Source of the DNA: Platanthera guangdongensis
Lineage: Eukaryota; Streptophyta; Magnoliopsida; Asparagales; Orchidaceae
Assembly: GCA_039583875.1 (NCBI GenBank)
Contig: CM077167.1
Span: forward strand, 147,949,010-148,013,009
DNA length: 64,000 bases
Direction: 5' to 3'
Shown: piece after piece, positions 10,703 through 21,927 of the stretch
Numbering within the stretch: position 1 is the stretch's first letter
Layout: every line of letters starts with the position of its first letter
Made by a program: the position numbers and the translations under genes
Notes under the pieces: generated by a model
Databases searched by the model: none
What the model saw: only the letters and a program-made list of their open reading frames with translations
Told to the model about the DNA's origin: nothing

Positions 10703-11556
10703 TTATTTCTTCTCCTTGCTCTTTATAAGTTTGATTTCTCTATTGGGGTTAAGAGCTTCCTTTTTGGATCTTGTGTCATCTGCTGCACCTAAAGAGGTTT
10801 GCTGTTTGGGCCTTGGAACTACAGCTTCAGGATGTAGCTCCATATATCTGTCAGAGTCAAAGAATTTGCTTGAGCCATATCTTTCCAATTCTTTCTTTCT
10901 TTGTTCAGACAATGTAGTGATGTTGGAAGAATCTCTGCCTTGCTCTTTAGCTTTCTTAATTTGGTCCAGTGCAGCAAGCTCTTTCATCCTGACAGTCCAA
11001 GCAGTAGGGTTATTTTCAGGATCTTCAAAGGGCACTGGTGGCTCATATCTATTGGATGGATTATCCTGAGGAGGCCTGGATGAAACTACTTCCTTCAGCT
11101 TATAGGGAAAAGGACCTGAGGTTGTGTCTGATGAAGCTTGTCCTTCTCTGGAGTAAGGATGTTGCCTTGAATAACCTTTTGAATAAACCTGGACTTCCCT
11201 CTGGTTTCCTCTATAGTTTCCTCTTCTAGACTGAGAACCTTTAGACTGGCTTCCCCTATGATAAGATCTTGCATGTGGCTGATAGGGGTTTGGCTTTTAG
11301 CATGAGGTTGAGCAGCTGAGCTTCCACCTGCACCTGCATCAGGAGGAGGTGGTGGAGGAGGATGAGATTGATGAAACTGGGAAGATCCTTTCTCATACTT
11401 CCTCTTTTTCTTCATGGCTTTAAGTTGGTTCTTTGAATACTGCATCCAGTGCTCAGTTATGGGGCAGCCATGAAGAATGTAATATGGTATGTCATTATTG
11501 TCCTTGACTTTGGCTGGAGGTACTCTTTTCATGGCTTTGCTCCTTGCCTTTCTCTT
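10703..11556 (-). pseudogene. 3' ORF of element C, C-terminal part
   Basis: Minus-strand continuation of the extra ORF whose first part is 27203-29469; element G lies between. If one CTCTT duplication and G are ignored, the frame runs straight across. The segment 11556-11095 has PYYILHGCPITEHWMQY and a Pro-rich run (SHPPPPPPPD). A frameshift near 11090-11060 separates it from the final 110 codons. Those are Lys/Glu-rich and contain KELAALDQIKKAKEQGRD, a probable coiled coil. The protein has no known enzymatic domain. In SIRE elements an ORF here is often called envelope-like, but I see no clear signal peptide or transmembrane segment. Confidence 0.6.
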
Positions 11557-11799
11557 TGTAACATCTCATTTCCAACTAGACCCCTAAGAGTGGTTTTGGC
11601 CATGACTAGGTCATGACAAAACTCTAGGAAGCCAGAAATGGGCCAAGAGATAGGGGACAGAATGTGGAAGATCATCATGGTCTGCAAATAGTAGAACTCT
11701 GAGCATGGTTTAGGATGACCATGGGCCACACCCTAACCCCAAGACCCTACCATAACACCCCTAATACCTTGGGAGGCCCATTAGAGCCAAAAGGACCCA

Positions 11800-12460
11800 T
11801 TAGGGTCAACCCAAGAGGATCAGTTGACCAAGGTCAACCCTAGCCCTAAATGGGTCAAACTAGCCTACTTAGGGTCAATTGACCTACTCCTAGCCTAGAG
11901 GACCCCACCTATGCCCTCCTAACCCTAAAGTGAGGTCAATGGGTCACTAAGGACACATTGGGGTCAGCCCTAGAGGCCAGGTTGACTCAAGTCAACTCAA
12001 ACCCCTAATCTGGTCAAAGTACCCTTACTAAGGGTATGTGACCTCCAAAGTGCAGGGTAACCCTACATAACCCTACCTAGACCCTAGGGGAAGCCAATGG
12101 GTCACCCAGGACCCATAGGGGTCAACCCAATTGGTCATGTTGACCCAAGTCAACTCTAGCCCTAGATGGTCAAAGTGCCCTTGCCAAGGGGCATGTGACC
12201 ACCAAGATGCCCAACCAACCCTATTCAAGTAACCCTAGACCTTAAGGGAGTCCAATGGGCCACTAAAAACCCAATGGAGTCAACCCAGATGGTCAAATTG
12301 GCCCAGGTCAACCCTCATTTAGGTCAAGTCAAACCTAGCCCAAAAGGGCTAACCCAAGCCCAAGCCACTTCTCCCTTAGGCTAACCCCATTCCCATGACC
12401 ATCATAACCAAGTGGGCTGCATTTAGCTTGTGAGGTTGACTAGTCAACCAGAGGTGACTA
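11800..12460 (+). promoter_or_regulatory. Dense cluster of TTGAC (W-box core) motifs in the LTR of G
   Basis: I count about 20 TTGAC cores on the two strands in about 650 bp, many as TTGACC or GGTCAA, where one or two are expected by chance. WRKY transcription factors bind TTGAC[CT]. The same cluster is in the 3' LTR at about 22170-22830. Regulation by WRKY factors is inferred. Confidence 0.55.
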
Positions 12461-15445
12461 GGAGAGAGAAAGGAGCTCCCCTCCATGATAATGGAGGAGA
12501 GAGAAATTGAGGAAGAGGAAGGGGAGAGTGGAAGGCCGACCAAGGGAGGCTAACAGCCACCATTTATGGCTGCAATCAACTCCTCTAGGGGAGAGGAGTT
12601 GATTCCAGCCATTTCCCGGCCACCAAGGGATGGATTCAGCCCCCCTCCACTCTACCCGAGCCACACCTTTAATGGTGTTGATGGCCATTGAAGAACCAGC
12701 CTCCCCTCTTCCCCATTTGCCATTTAAACACCATCAGGGGGCCAAGGGGAATATTTTAGAGCATTTACCTGGAGGAGACGAGCCATCCCACTGTGCTGTT
12801 GCAGAAGCCGAGCACCGCCGCCATCGTCAATGGTATCCCGCCACTCTTCTCGCATCCAGGCCGCCAGGAAGGTCCTCCCCCTCTCCTTAACTCATGAATA
12901 GATCGTAGCAATCAATAGGTCCAAGGTTCGGGCTCAATTGAGCCCGATCCAATTCGGCTTTTTCATGGATTTTTCTGAAAAACTTCACCTCTCGGGATCG
13001 CCGGAAAAGGGGCTTCCGGCGGCCAAGCCGCCGCCTGGGGATGGCCACCACCTCAACGGAGGTGGTGGTGTCTGTGGCCGGCCGGGGAGGTGGCCGGGTC
13101 GCCGGCAGTGGCGTTTGGAAATCGCTCCAGGCGGGACGAATCGCAGTCGTAGGCTGGAGCTTGAGGATGACCGGATTCCGTTAATCCTGCGCCAAGATTC
13201 GTGCAGATGGATGAATTAAACTACAGTGTATGATATGTGTGTTTTATGAATTCTGTCACACTTAGGCCATTTAATGTTTTAATTATTTACAAATAGTTAG
13301 ATGCTCTGTATGAGGAAATGATCAACATAGGATTTGTAGCCCCTTGGGTCTAGTGTATTTTAAAATTGGTTTGGACCAATTTGGGTGCTTGGTCTGACCA
13401 GGGCACCCATTTTAGTGGGGCCTACACATTGGGCTAGGCAGTCATTAAATTGAGTGCCCACACTTCATCCCTAGCCCAAATCAGTTGAAACTTTGACAGA
13501 GAGTCTACCCTAGCTATACCTAGGGCTTGTCCAAAAATGGGAATTTTTGGAGAAAGTAGTTCTATAGTTTTTGTAAAACTTTAATAATTATTAAATAAAT
13601 TAAATAGGTGCCCTAAACACCTCCAAACCCTCCCAAATTTTGGTGAGTAGTCCCTGGGTTCATTTTAGGTATCTGTATAGAGTTTCACCTAATTTGGATA
13701 TGTTTTGAATAGGTTTTGACCCAACCCTAACTATACCTTAATAAGGGCATTTTGGTCAAAAGTGCATTTCTGATTTTCAGTGACCAAATCACCTCAACAG
13801 AGGCTGAAATTTGGGCCACTGACTTGTTATAGCACTTAGCACCTCCCCATGGAATGTGTGGTAGTGTGGAATTGATTTGCCCTAAGTTCCTAGGCCAAAC
13901 CCTAAGGAGGGACCTTTTTGCCTTGTGAAGGGCATGAACCCTAAACACCTTGGATGAACATCAAATTTTGCAAGGAGGTTCCTAGGATGTGTAAAACCCT
14001 CTGTTAAAAATATTAGCTAATTTTGAAAAGGGTAGGGGCCCCAAAACCCTAACCCTAGCTTAGGACCTAAAACTTATAGTGTAGGTTTAGGTTAGCTAAA
14101 CATTTTGAATCTTAACCAAATTTGGGTAGTGAGGGGATTAGGATATTTTGAGCCTCTGATAATTTACTTGAGGAATTTTGATCAATATTTGTAGCACTTC
14201 ATTTGTAACCAATAGGATTGCCCTAATTAATAATTTGGCTATTGTGGTCTCACTGCCCATTGAAAGGGCATGAAACATTGGCAGAGGTAGTTTTAGGCTA
14301 TGCTAATCATGTATGAATTTTGATAGAATTTTTGGATAACTAGTTAGGGCATTTACATCACAAGTGCTTTATTTTGATTACATACTAAATAATCCTTGCA
14401 AAAGCCTATTACTTATTGACAAATCATGAAACTTGCTACTTAGTGTTTCTAGCTCAGTATTATCATGTGAGAATTTTTGTGGAAATACTTGATGGCTAAT
14501 TGGTATACTTTGTTCATTAACCCATAAACTTGAAAGTTCATGAGAAAATAAAACATAGTCTTATTCTTAAGTGATAAATTATGAAACTTTTTCTAGGGTA
14601 TTTGTAGGCCATCACAATCATCCCTGAATTTTCTCTGAATTTTTGGAGGCATTATTACTGTAAAAGCTTTTAAATTGACTTTTTATGAGGTAACTTTGAA
14701 ATTAAATTTAAGGGCCCAAACCTTTCTGAAAAATTTGAAGACTTAGGCCTTAGAGTTTATTATGCATTTTGTAATTACCATAAATTTATTGGAACATTAT
14801 CTTGTCTGAAATTGCTACTTCATGTTCAAACTTGGGCTTTTTGGATACTAGAATAAATAAATAAATTATCAGACAAATTAGGAAAAATTATGGATTTCTG
14901 GATTTATGCTTCAAATATCATTTTAGCCCTCTAGTAATTATCATAGGGGTATTGGATGAGTATTTCATGTACGGCTCATGTAGCTTAAGTGGTCTGCATA
15001 TAGCAAAACTGCAGGAAATCATTTTGGATGTGAATTAGAGCGTGGGATGGATTTGATGGATTGCTGGAAGGATATGTAGAATGGGTGGCATCTATGGAAG
15101 ATGAGTGAGGAGAGTGTGGTTTTTGTCTAGGGTTTAGAGGCGTTCGGGTCCGACAAAAGATCGTCCTATCCAAGGAGAGTTGGAGTCAAATCACCCTAGG
15201 ATTAGCATATCGGAACATGAGAAAGTAATGGGTAAGGGAATCAACCAATAACAAAAATAAGTACCTTGCGAAAGGGAACGCTGGGTGTAATCCCAACACA
15301 GTTCCTAGTGCCCCTTGAGAGCCCTTCACAGGGAATACCGGGGGCAGTCCTGGGTTAACGTAAACTATTTTTAACAAGCTGAAAAGAGTAACTTAGTAAT
15401 TAGGGTTGCACCTTTCACAAACACTGATAGCACCGGAAGTTAGCT

Positions 15446-15545
15446 GGGAGCTTCGGCTCGGATGGTTAAAAGACGGACTTTGGGTCCGGGGAGCTTCGGC
15501 TCGATTGTTTGAGACGGACGTGTTGGTCCGGGGAGCTTCGGCTCG
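15446..15545 (+). repeat. Triplicated GGGAGCTTCGGCTCG module
   Basis: Copies at 15446-15460, 15489-15503 and 15531-15545, spaced 42-43 bp, with related spacers (GACGGAC.TT.GGTCCG). The partner LTR has the same triplet at about 25829-25928. Confidence 0.85.
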
Positions 15546-15962
15546 GTTCTTGATTACGCTAAATTTGCATGTGCATAAAAGGGAAGGAAAATTAAGGTGG
15601 TGGGTCTACGGTATCGGAGGGTCGATGCACCGACGCCAATACGTTGACTCGGCAAGTGTGCTTAGCACTTCGCCAACAGAAGTCCGGTGCGCCAGCCGAC
15701 AAGAGTACGCAGGAGTCCGCTTCGTGCACCAAGCGTTGAGGCATACGATAGGTCTGACCGGTAGTGCTTTACTGGTTTAGAGGTGGGCGAGGCCCAACCC
15801 ACCGCTTCCGTCTGCCACTACGGAGGTATCTTGGGAGGTTACGGCTCCAGAAAGGGGGAACTAAAGGTCTGTGTGCACAGAGTCAGGTGTGTGTGTTGCA
15901 CTTGCATGATCCATCATACCCACTTGCATGTCATAGCATAATCGATTCTTTTAACCCTGACA

Positions 15963-16182
15963 CCTAAAGTATAAGTGGAATGGGACGCTTATACTTTAGG
16001 ACCTGCAAAACGACCCCTTGGTCTACAAGCTTGTGTGGGCAAGTTTATAAATTAAGGTTAATTTTGATATATATAGTTACTGCTGTTTGATAACCGACAC
16101 CCCAACGTATAAATTGGTATGAGACTTTTTATACGATGGGAGCCTTGCAGAAGACCCCTTGGCTTATGTGTTTTCACATAAG
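15963..16182 (+). promoter_or_regulatory. Three consecutive hairpins in the LTR of G
   Basis: Perfect stems: CCTAAAGTATAAG (15963-15975) with 15988-16000; CGTATAAA (16106-16113) with 16128-16135; CTTATGTG (16163-16170) with 16175-16182. Both longer stems are followed by similar CC..TTGG phrases (GACCCCTTGG), so the unit looks duplicated. The partner LTR keeps all three. Possible RNA structure in R/U5; the role is unknown. Confidence 0.7.
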
Positions 16183-16821
16183 TAAAGGTTATTTTTCATA
16201 ATTCAGCTTATTGTCTTTACATGCTATAGAATTTGCTAGTATAGAACCGCTGCCATCTGCTTTTGATGTTCTCCACCTTCAACTCCTCCCCTTTCTTCCT
16301 CTCCGCTCGGTGCCTAGGAGCCGTGGGGGAAGGGGCGGGGGATGATAGGACTTAGTCTTTTAGACTAACGGTTTTCGAACCGCATCATTTAGGGGATCGT
16401 GGAGACCAGCATGGAGGAGAAGCCCTAGAGACCGGTGCGCTTGGAGGTGGGGCAGTCTAGCTCCAGAGTTCATACAGCCGGGACCGTGAGTCTCGACCTT
16501 GAGTAGTTTTTCTGCTTCCGCATGAGTGATATTTTTGTAGTGAGGATATGATGTACCGGGCATAAGCCCGTTTTTGCTACTCTGATGTATTATTCTGTGG
16601 ACACTCCCTTCGTGGAGTTATATTTATTATGACATGTGATTTTCTGTGGACAGTTAGTTTTCATGACTTCTTTATGCTACTTTTCTGTGATCGAATTGGC
16701 CGGCAGAATCGGCGCTTTGTGGTGATGACCCTTCAGGGCATGAAGGAGTCACCGCAAAACGGCGGTTCTGGGCCTAAGACCCCGGTGTCGAGAAAGAAAA
16801 AAAAAGGGGGGGTCTTACAAG

Positions 16822-16833
16822 TGGTATCAGAGC
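16822..16833 (+). promoter_or_regulatory. Primer binding site of element G, tRNA-iMet
   Basis: TGGTATCAGAGC, two bases after the LTR end, is the standard complement of plant initiator tRNA-Met. Confidence 0.95.
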
Positions 16834-17003
16834 AGACCTCGATCGAAAAGTAGCCGTCCACAACCCTGGGTCACCCCCACGCGAGTTTAGTTTGGGGACA
16901 AACTAAGCAGCGGAAGCAGTGGTGTGCCCATATGGGGGGAATCACATGAAAATTGTCCACTTTCATTAGGCATTGAGTCGATTACCTACTACTGTAGTTC
17001 GTT

Positions 17004-18188
17004 TTGCAGCCCCCAGCTCAGCCCACCCCACAAGGTGGAGCTCAGCAGACCCCAGATATTGCACCACCTCCCATGGTCCCCACACCTTTCCTCCAGTCGG
17101 ACATGGGGCAGACCCTTACAGCTATCCTTGAGGCCTTCCGGGCTCAGCAAGCTCCAACCCAGCAGCCAAACCCAGGGGCCAATTGGATGAGCACCTTCCG
17201 AGGACTCTCTCCCCCATCATACTTGGGGACAGAGTCGGCAGTGCGGACAAAGGAGTGGCTGGATGTTATGTACGAGATGTTGACTGGGATACGATGCCCT
17301 TGGGAGGAGAGGGTGACCCTGGTGGTATCTTGCTTGGAGTCCCATGTTAAGAGGTGGTGGAAGACGCTGTTGGACACGACATATGCTGATAGGGAGATTG
17401 CAGAAATCACTTGGGAGGAATTCAGGGCCACGCTGCTGGAGCACTTTGTTCCGCAGTCGGCCAGGGACGAGTTGGAGGAGCGGTTCTTGCAGCTGAGGCA
17501 GGGCACCAGGACGGTGGTGGAGTACCACCGAGAGTTCGATCATTTGCCCCGATATGCGGGCTCTTACCAGCTGGACGAAGCAGGTTACGTCAAGAGGTTT
17601 TATAAGGGCCTAAAAGAGGAGTTGAGGGAGGCCTTGCTGTTTGTCTCTGACGGGCCTATCTCCCGGATTTTGGAGATGGCGAAGAGGATTGAGGCCGATT
17701 GGCACGCCACTCGGGGCCGGAAGCGGCAAGCGGACGATCAGGGCCGGAGGGCCCGAAATGATCAGCGGCGAGGCACCATACCAGATGGGAGGAGGACAGA
17801 GGAGCAGCCTCGTCAGGAGGTGAGGCAGGAGCCGAGAGAGCAGGTGGTTTTGGCCCCTCAACCTCTCCGGATTCAGGAGATGCCGAGACCCGGGGGTATG
17901 GCGTATCCCCAGCCGGAGTGCTTCCATTGTCACCAGGTGGGACATCTCCGGAGAAACTGCCCTATGAGGGGGGCACCACCTCCAGCACCACAGGGTGGCC
18001 CACCTGCCCAGCATTTCGGAGGCCGAGGACGCGGCCGAGGACGTGGTTACCAGGGAGGCGACCGCAGGCAGAATGGGGAGCAGATTTACGCTTTGGACTT
18101 AGCACAGCCCCAGAACCCGGACAGGGTTATTGCAGGTATGAGAGTAATTTTAGTTTTGAATTTATTCCCTGCTCATATTAAGTATTGA
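17004..18188 (+). CDS. gag: Gag of element G, intact
   Basis: Capsid/nucleocapsid protein. The open frame starts at ATG 17004, 170 bp after the primer site. Residues 60-235 form the gag core (TFRGLSPPSYLG, WLDVMYEM, WWKTLL, WEEFRATLLEHFVP, EFDHLPRYA). Residues 236-300 are basic and linker-like. A CCHC knuckle CFHCHQVGHLRRNC is at 306-319. An RGG-rich stretch (GGRGRGRGRGY) lies at 339-349. The homologous sequence ends at residue 378. The last 16 codons (18138-18185) are read from a probable intron and look unlike gag. No stop or frameshift occurs in the core. Splicing of 18136-18255 would fuse gag to protease. Confidence 0.85.
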   Translation: MQPPAQPTPQGGAQQTPDIAPPPMVPTPFLQSDMGQTLTAILEAFRAQQAPTQQPNPGANWMSTFRGLSPPSYLGTESAVRTKEWLDVMYEMLTGIRCPWEERVTLVVSCLESHVKRWWKTLLDTTYADREIAEITWEEFRATLLEHFVPQSARDELEERFLQLRQGTRTVVEYHREFDHLPRYAGSYQLDEAGYVKRFYKGLKEELREALLFVSDGPISRILEMAKRIEADWHATRGRKRQADDQGRRARNDQRRGTIPDGRRTEEQPRQEVRQEPREQVVLAPQPLRIQEMPRPGGMAYPQPECFHCHQVGHLRRNCPMRGAPPPAPQGGPPAQHFGGRGRGRGRGYQGGDRRQNGEQIYALDLAQPQNPDRVIAGMRVILVLNLFPAHIKY

Positions 18189-18255
18189 TAGAACTACTAC
18201 ACAACCTAGGTTAGAAAACCTTACACCAAAGTTTTTTTTTTAAAAACTGATTTAG
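18136..18255 (+). other. Probable intron between gag and protease of element G
   Basis: 120 nt, AT-rich, with donor GCAG|GTATGAG, acceptor TGATTTAG|G and a T-rich tract with a run of T just upstream. It contains stops in the gag frame. Removing it leaves a complete codon at the join and continues directly into the conserved protease start, with no residues missing or extra relative to the family pattern. The length is a multiple of three. Retained, it truncates Gag shortly after the zinc knuckle region; removed, it gives Gag-Pol. Splicing is inferred from sequence only. Confidence 0.6.
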
Positions 18256-18257
18256 GA

Positions 18258-21200
18258 ATGGTGATGGTGTGCGGCAAGCCTGCCCATACCCTGTTCGACA
18301 CGGGGGCATCGCACAACTTTGTGTCGGAGGATTTCGTCAAGGATCTGGACCAGATTCGATATTATACGAGATTATCCAGGAGGGTGCGTCTCCCCAATGG
18401 GATGGAGATCCAGTCCACAGAGAAGTGCCTCCTGGAGGTTACCATAGACGGGTTGACACTCGAGGCCCCGACGACGATCCTGAGAATGCCGGACTTCGAC
18501 CTTGTCTTGGGCATGACATGGCTTGTCTGGAACCATGCCCAGATTGACTGCCCGGCGAGGAGGGTCGTGCTGAGCCACGACGATACTTATGCGACATTCG
18601 AAGGTACTACTCCGGTTTCCCGCAGCCTGCTTTCATCTATTCAGGCCGTTAAGGCTCACATGCAAGGAGACGAGGTATATCAGGTATTATTCGAGATGAC
18701 TGAGGAGAAGGACCTGATTGCTAGCATTCCGGTGGTTCGTGACTCCGCCGATATTTTTCCGGATAAGCTGCCAGGACTGCCTCCGCATAGGGAGAAGGAC
18801 TCTCATATTCAGTTGGTACCAGGGGCTAAGCTGGTATCCAAGGCCCCTTATCGGATGGCCCCGAAGGAGTTGGCGGAGTTTCGGACACAGTTGCAGGAGC
18901 TGGTGGAAGCAGGATTTGTTAGGCTGAGCTCCTCATCATGGGGAGCTCCGGTCCTATTCGTGAAGAAGAAGGATGGCACTCTTCTCCTGTGCATCGACTA
19001 TCGAGCACTAAACAGGCTGACCGTCCGAAATACCTATCCGCTCCCCAGGATAGATGAGTTGTTCGATCAGCTGGAGGGAGCCCATTATTTCTCGAAGCTG
19101 GACTTGAGGTCAGGCTACTACCAGCTGCGGATCCAGGAGGAGGATATTCCGAAGACGGCCTTTAGTAGCAGATATGGATTGTATGAGTTCATCGTGATGC
19201 CCTTCGGGCTCACGAATGCTCCGTCGGCGTTTATGAGCCTCATGAACCGGGTCTTCGAGGCTTATTTGGATGTGTTTGTCATAGTATTCATAGACGACAT
19301 CCTTATCTATTCTAAGACGGAGGAGGAGCACACACGACATCTGGCACTGACCTTGGAGAGACTGCGGGAGCATCGCCTTTATGCGAAGTTCAGCAAGTGT
19401 CAGTTCTGGTTGAAGGAGGTGGCTTTCTTAGGCCACATTATCAGCGGAGCCGGGGTGGCGGTGGACCCGGCAAAGATTCAGGCAGTCAGGGATTGGCCGC
19501 CGCTGAAGACGGCCACGGACGTGCGGAGTTTCCTGGGGCTTGCCGGTTATTACCGGAAATTCGTGGAGGGGTTTTCTCGGATCTCCCTTCCACTCACATC
19601 CTTGACGAAGAAGGATGTGCCCTTTGTGTGGACTCCACAGTGTGAAGCAGCCTTCCAGGAGCTGAAGGACTGACTCATCTCAGCCCCTATTCTGGCCCTT
19701 CCATCTGGGAAGGAAGGATTCCAGGTGTATACCGACGCATCATATCAGGGGATGGGAGCGGTGCTGATGCAGAACGGACACGTCATAGCTTATGCCTCCC
19801 GCCAGCTGAAGACCAGTGAGAAGAACTATCCAGTGCATGACCTGGAGATGGGAGCAGTTGTATTCGCACTGAAGATATGACGACACTACCTTTATGGAGT
19901 CCACTGTGATATATACTCCGATCATAAGAACCTTAAGTACGTGGACACGCAGAAGGAACTGAACATCAGGCAGAGGCGGTGGGTGGAGTTTCTATCTGAC
20001 TATCAGTATGAGATGCACTACCACCCGGGGAAGGCGAACGTGGTAGCGAATACACTGAGTAGGAGAGCCGCCACAGCAGGAGCAGAGCCTCAGTTGATGT
20101 CTATGGAGCTGCTGCAGAGACTAGAGGACATGCACATTACTCTGGTGTCGTCTGACGATCCTGAGCTCTATGAGGAGTACTTGGCCGCGATGGGCGTTAC
20201 CGATGACATCAGAGACCGAGTCAGAGAAGGAAAGAGGCGGGATGCCAAGTTAGAACCCATCTTCCAAGCCCTGGAGGCAGGCACTGCAGGAGATTACACA
20301 CTGAGGGACGACCTGATGTGCTTCAGAGGACGGGTGTATATACCGGAGGGAGGCCAGATCCAGGAGGATATTATGACGGAGGCGCACTGCAGCCGGTATT
20401 CTGTGCACCCGGGGATCACAAAGATGACGGCTAATTTGAAGAAGACTATGTTCTGGCCGGGCATGAAGAAGGATGTCTCTTACTTCGTGACCCATTGTGA
20501 GGCATGTCAGCTAGTGAAGGCGGAGTGCAGGAACCCCGCAGGATTATTGTAGCCACTCCCGGTGCCGGAGTGGAAGTTTGATGACATAGCCATGGACTTC
20601 ATACATGGGCTTCCCCGGTCTCGGACAGGGAATGACTCGATCTGGGTAATCGTTGATCGGTTGACCAAGGTGGCTCGATTTATACCGATCAGGAAGGACG
20701 ATTTAGTAGGAGTACTGGTGCGGAAGTTTGTGGAGCAGTTCATTCGTTATCATGGCGTGCCCAGGACGATAGTGTCAGATCGTGATGGGCGGTTTACATC
20801 CACGGAGTGGCGATCAGTTCAAGCTTACTTAGGCACGCGATTGACCTTCAGCACTGCATTTCATCCCCAGACAGACGGGCAAACAGAATGCACCAACCGG
20901 ACGCTGGAAGACCTTTTGAGGCTATGCATTTTGGACCGCGGGGAACCGTGGGAGAAACTCTTACCCCTGGTCGAGTTCTCCTATAACAACAGCCACCAGT
21001 CCAGCATCAGGATGGCGCCTTACGAAGCCTTGTACGGGAGGAGATGCCGGACCCCGCTTTCTTGGGTTCAGAACGAAGATCCGAAGGTGTTGGGATCAGA
21101 GTTTGTTGAAGACACCGAGGCACGGGTGAGGCTGATCAGAGACAGGATGCTAGAGGCGCAGAGTAGACAGGCTAAGTACTATGACGCCCGGCATCGGCAG

Positions 21201-21665
21201 GTGGAGTTCCAGGTGGGAGACCGGGTGTTTCTGAAGATCCGGCCCATGCATGGAGTCTCGCGGGTGCGTGGTCGGAGGAAGAAGCTCAGCCCTAGGTACA
21301 TGGACCCTTACAGGATCCTGGAGCGGATCGGACCCCTAGCCTACCGGCTGGAGTTACCACCAGAGCTGGAAGCGCTGCACGACGTCTTCCATATTTCTTC
21401 GCTGAGGAGGGCTCTGCTACGCCCGGAGCAGCAGATTTTGACCACCGAAGGGCCGGTAGCTTCAGACCGGTCAGTTCGTTTGGAGCCGGTTAGGATCGAC
21501 GACCGAGGAGTACGAGTCCTGCGTCGCAAGAAGGTCCCATTAGTCAAGGTCCTGTGGAGGAACCACGGCCAGGAGGATCATACCTGGGAGCCGCAGGACC
21601 TGATGCGACAAAGATACCCAGAGCTATTCAGTCAGGTATACCTCTCAGACCCCTCAAGATGTTAA
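18258..21665 (+). pseudogene. pol: Pol of element G: protease, RT, RNase H, integrase, chromodomain; three stops
   Basis: A single frame of 1136 codons. Protease has [10 protein letters not shown] and [10 protein letters not shown] runs from [11 protein letters not shown] to the catalytic [10 protein letters not shown] (about 19290). RNase H has TDAS, the Glu of [10 protein letters not shown] and SDHKNLKY. Integrase has an HHCC zinc site ([10 protein letters not shown] ... HCEACQ) and the D, D, E residues in MDFIHGLP, SDRDGRFT and TECTNRTLED. The C-terminus is a chromodomain (VLWRNHGQEDHTWEP, about 21548-21592). Stops at 19671 (TGA), 19878 (TGA) and 20550 (TAG) each replace a codon one transition away: Arg, Trp and Gln in relatives. 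Otherwise the frame is complete, so inactivation is recent. Confidence 0.92.
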
Positions 21666-21927
21666 TTTATTCTCCTGCTTTAATTTACTAAGGGCTGCTC
21701 TAGGCAGATAGAGGCTTATCTTTTGTTTATTGGGGGCTTATCCTTGTTTATTGGGATCTTGGTCTGCCGATTGGGCGAAATGGTCATAGATCTAGGTTTC
21801 CCTTTAAACCTATTTTAGCAAACAAGGCGCCATGCTGGGATGTTACAAGGTTCTTTTCTTCGGTAGTAAGTCCCGTAGACTCAACCTTGATTTCGGGGAC
21901 GAAATCTTTGTTTTGTTTATTGGGATT
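21666..21927 (+). other. 3' untranslated region and plus-strand priming region of G
   Basis: Non-coding stretch between chromodomain and 3' LTR. It has repeated TTTATTGGG phrases and GGGGACGAAAT at about 21896, before TTATTGGGATT at the LTR edge. No classic long polypurine tract is seen. Confidence 0.6.

Larger units (their letters stand above)
11557..16819 (+). repeat. 5' LTR of element G (5263 bp)
   Basis: No open frame in it looks coding. In order it holds a W-box-rich block (11800-12460), a GC-rich CCGG-containing stretch (12960-13160), a long AT-rich part (13200-14950), a triplicated GGGAGCTTCGGCTCG module (15446-15545) and three strong hairpins (15963-16182). It ends in an A/G-rich stretch and CTTACA. 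The partner LTR repeats all of these. Confidence 0.92.

Noticed and set aside
10683..11229. Plus-strand frames with hydrophobic starts at 10683-11069 and 11038-11229
   Set aside because: They mirror the minus-strand 3' ORF of C and have no family resemblance.
12630..13219. Plus-strand frames in the G LTR (12630-12890, 12938-13219), repeated in the 3' LTR
   Set aside because: Present in both LTR copies only because the LTRs are duplicates. Composition is GC-rich LTR sequence and no domain is recognised.
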